Shown here one piece after another: positions 63,636 through 64,000 of a stretch of DNA of 64,000 nucleotides. Position numbers and translations under genes: made by a program. Below the pieces are notes generated by a model. The model searched no databases, was not told the DNA's origin, and saw only the letters and a program-made list of their open reading frames with translations. How positions within the stretch are numbered: the stretch's first letter is position 1; the number at the start of each line of letters is the position of its first letter. The stretch comes from Lachnospiraceae bacterium (lineage in GTDB: Bacteria; Bacillota; Clostridia; Lachnospirales; Lachnospiraceae), in the NCBI GenBank assembly GCA_910575275.1, contig CAJTEE010000007.1, positions 124,001 to 188,000 on the forward strand, read 5' to 3'.

Positions 63636-63815
63636 ATGGAAAATCAATATTCTATCCGTATAGGAAACACCAATTTTATTGTCAGTGTGAAGCAGTCCGA
63701 AACGGCGAAAAAGCCCATGGATACAGCGTTTCGTGGCCTTTGTGTCCATGAAGTTTTAGGCGATTGCTTTGCTTCTGACAAGTTCAATTTAGAGGAAATC
63801 AAAAAATCCTCTTGA
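63636..63815 (+). CDS. TnpW-like protein at the IME-C right end
   Basis: 59 residues with the TnpW-type opening SIRIGNTNFIVSVKQSETAK, then a divergent C-terminus (HEVLGDCFASDKFNLEEI). GGAAAGGAG fixes the start. The stop codon overlaps the TTGACA half-promoter. Like the IME-B TnpW it ends in Lys-Ser-Ser immediately before the element end. Confidence 0.65.
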   Translation: MENQYSIRIGNTNFIVSVKQSETAKKPMDTAFRGLCVHEVLGDCFASDKFNLEEIKKSS

Positions 63816-63830
63816 CAAACCGTCCCCGGA
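63812..63830 (+). promoter_or_regulatory. Right end of IME-C: half promoter (-35) and GA core
   Basis: TTGACA (63812-63817), eleven bases and the GA core (63829-63830). Joined to the left end it gives TTGACA-N17-TATACT. Confidence 0.72.
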
Positions 63831-64000
63831 GGGGACCGGCTACCGCGCCCGGACAAGGTTTGCCAAGTTCTTCAACCTCCCGGAGCTGATGAATATGTTC
63901 AAAGAGGTGGCCGACATCAAGACCGCCGACCAGCTCCGCCTCCCTGTGCCGGAGGCAAAGTTTGAGACCGTAGTGGTGCAGCCCTCGGAGATACAGAAGG
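63829..64000 (+). pseudogene. snf2 continuation (3' part, runs off the window)
   Basis: The methylase-helicase frame resumes at the GA core: EGTGYRARTRFAKFFNLPEL, then MFKEVADIKTADQLRLPVPE, and is open to the last base. This is the conserved segment of the SNF2 helicase of these ICEs directly following ELAPEG at 56650-56670. Confidence 0.9.

Larger units (their letters stand above)
56667..63828 (+). mobile_element. IME-C: MOBV integrative mobilisable element in snf2
   Basis: A 7,162-bp unit between GA dinucleotides 56667-56668 and 63829-63830. The flanks share CCCCGGAGGG, so the exact exchange point within it is ambiguous, but GA fits the recombinase type. The empty site reads GCCCCG-GA-GGGGACC. 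Content: serine recombinase, TnpV, a reverse-strand cargo pair, RepA-like ATPase, oriT, MOBV relaxase and TnpW-like protein. Confidence 0.9.

Overview
The window looks like a Firmicutes genome of the gut-clostridial type (Lachnospiraceae/Oscillospiraceae-like). Evidence: a Tn1549/CTn-type conjugation module (VirB6-, PrgI- and VirB4-like proteins, CD1107-type NlpC/P60, DUF4315, DUF4366, TopB, methylase-SNF2), large serine recombinases with TnpV/TnpW satellites, GGAGG ribosome binding sites, and a perfect CIRCE operator. No rRNA, tRNA or CRISPR was seen.

Bases 1-4.6 kb are a relic zone: an XRE repressor divergent from a small excisionase-like gene, an IS110-family insertion sequence, and a decayed reading frame that joins pieces of a serine recombinase, ParM and ParR. 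Bases 4.7-14.3 kb look like chromosome or old cargo: a broken TetR gene, a SpoU-type RNA methyltransferase coupled to a LURP-one protein, a LysR/hydrolase/aldo-keto reductase/acetyltransferase cluster bordered by inverted intergenic repeats, and a MocR regulator divergent from a GNAT fusion gene. Several genes here carry frameshifts, often at homopolymers.

From about 14.3 kb to the end the sequence is an integrative conjugative element (ICE) parasitised by three integrative mobilisable elements (IMEs). IME-A (left end unresolved, right end 22172; MobC plus a MOBP relaxase, RepA, DnaC-like ATPase, TnpW, recombinase) sits in maff2. IME-B (35723-44329; recombinase, TnpV, ECF sigma factor cargo, MOBQ relaxase, primase-helicase, TnpW) sits in topB. 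IME-C (56667-63828; recombinase, TnpV, DUF1835/DUF3658 cargo, RepA-like ATPase, MOBV relaxase, TnpW-like) sits in the snf2 gene. B and C abut a GA dinucleotide at both ends, and their removal restores topB and snf2 exactly in frame. In both, a -35 hexamer at the right end and a -10 hexamer at the left end would be 17 bp apart in the excised circle, making a promoter for the recombinase only after excision.

Between the conjugation genes and topB lies an AT-rich, reverse-strand CBASS-like antiphage operon: CD-NTase, E2-like protein with a SEC-C tail, and an S-4TM effector. Its promoter carries a perfect CIRCE element, so it is predicted to be controlled by the heat-shock repressor HrcA. This is the most striking feature of the window. 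A second one is a tnpV-like gene with its own ribosome binding site, nested out of frame inside the snf2 gene.
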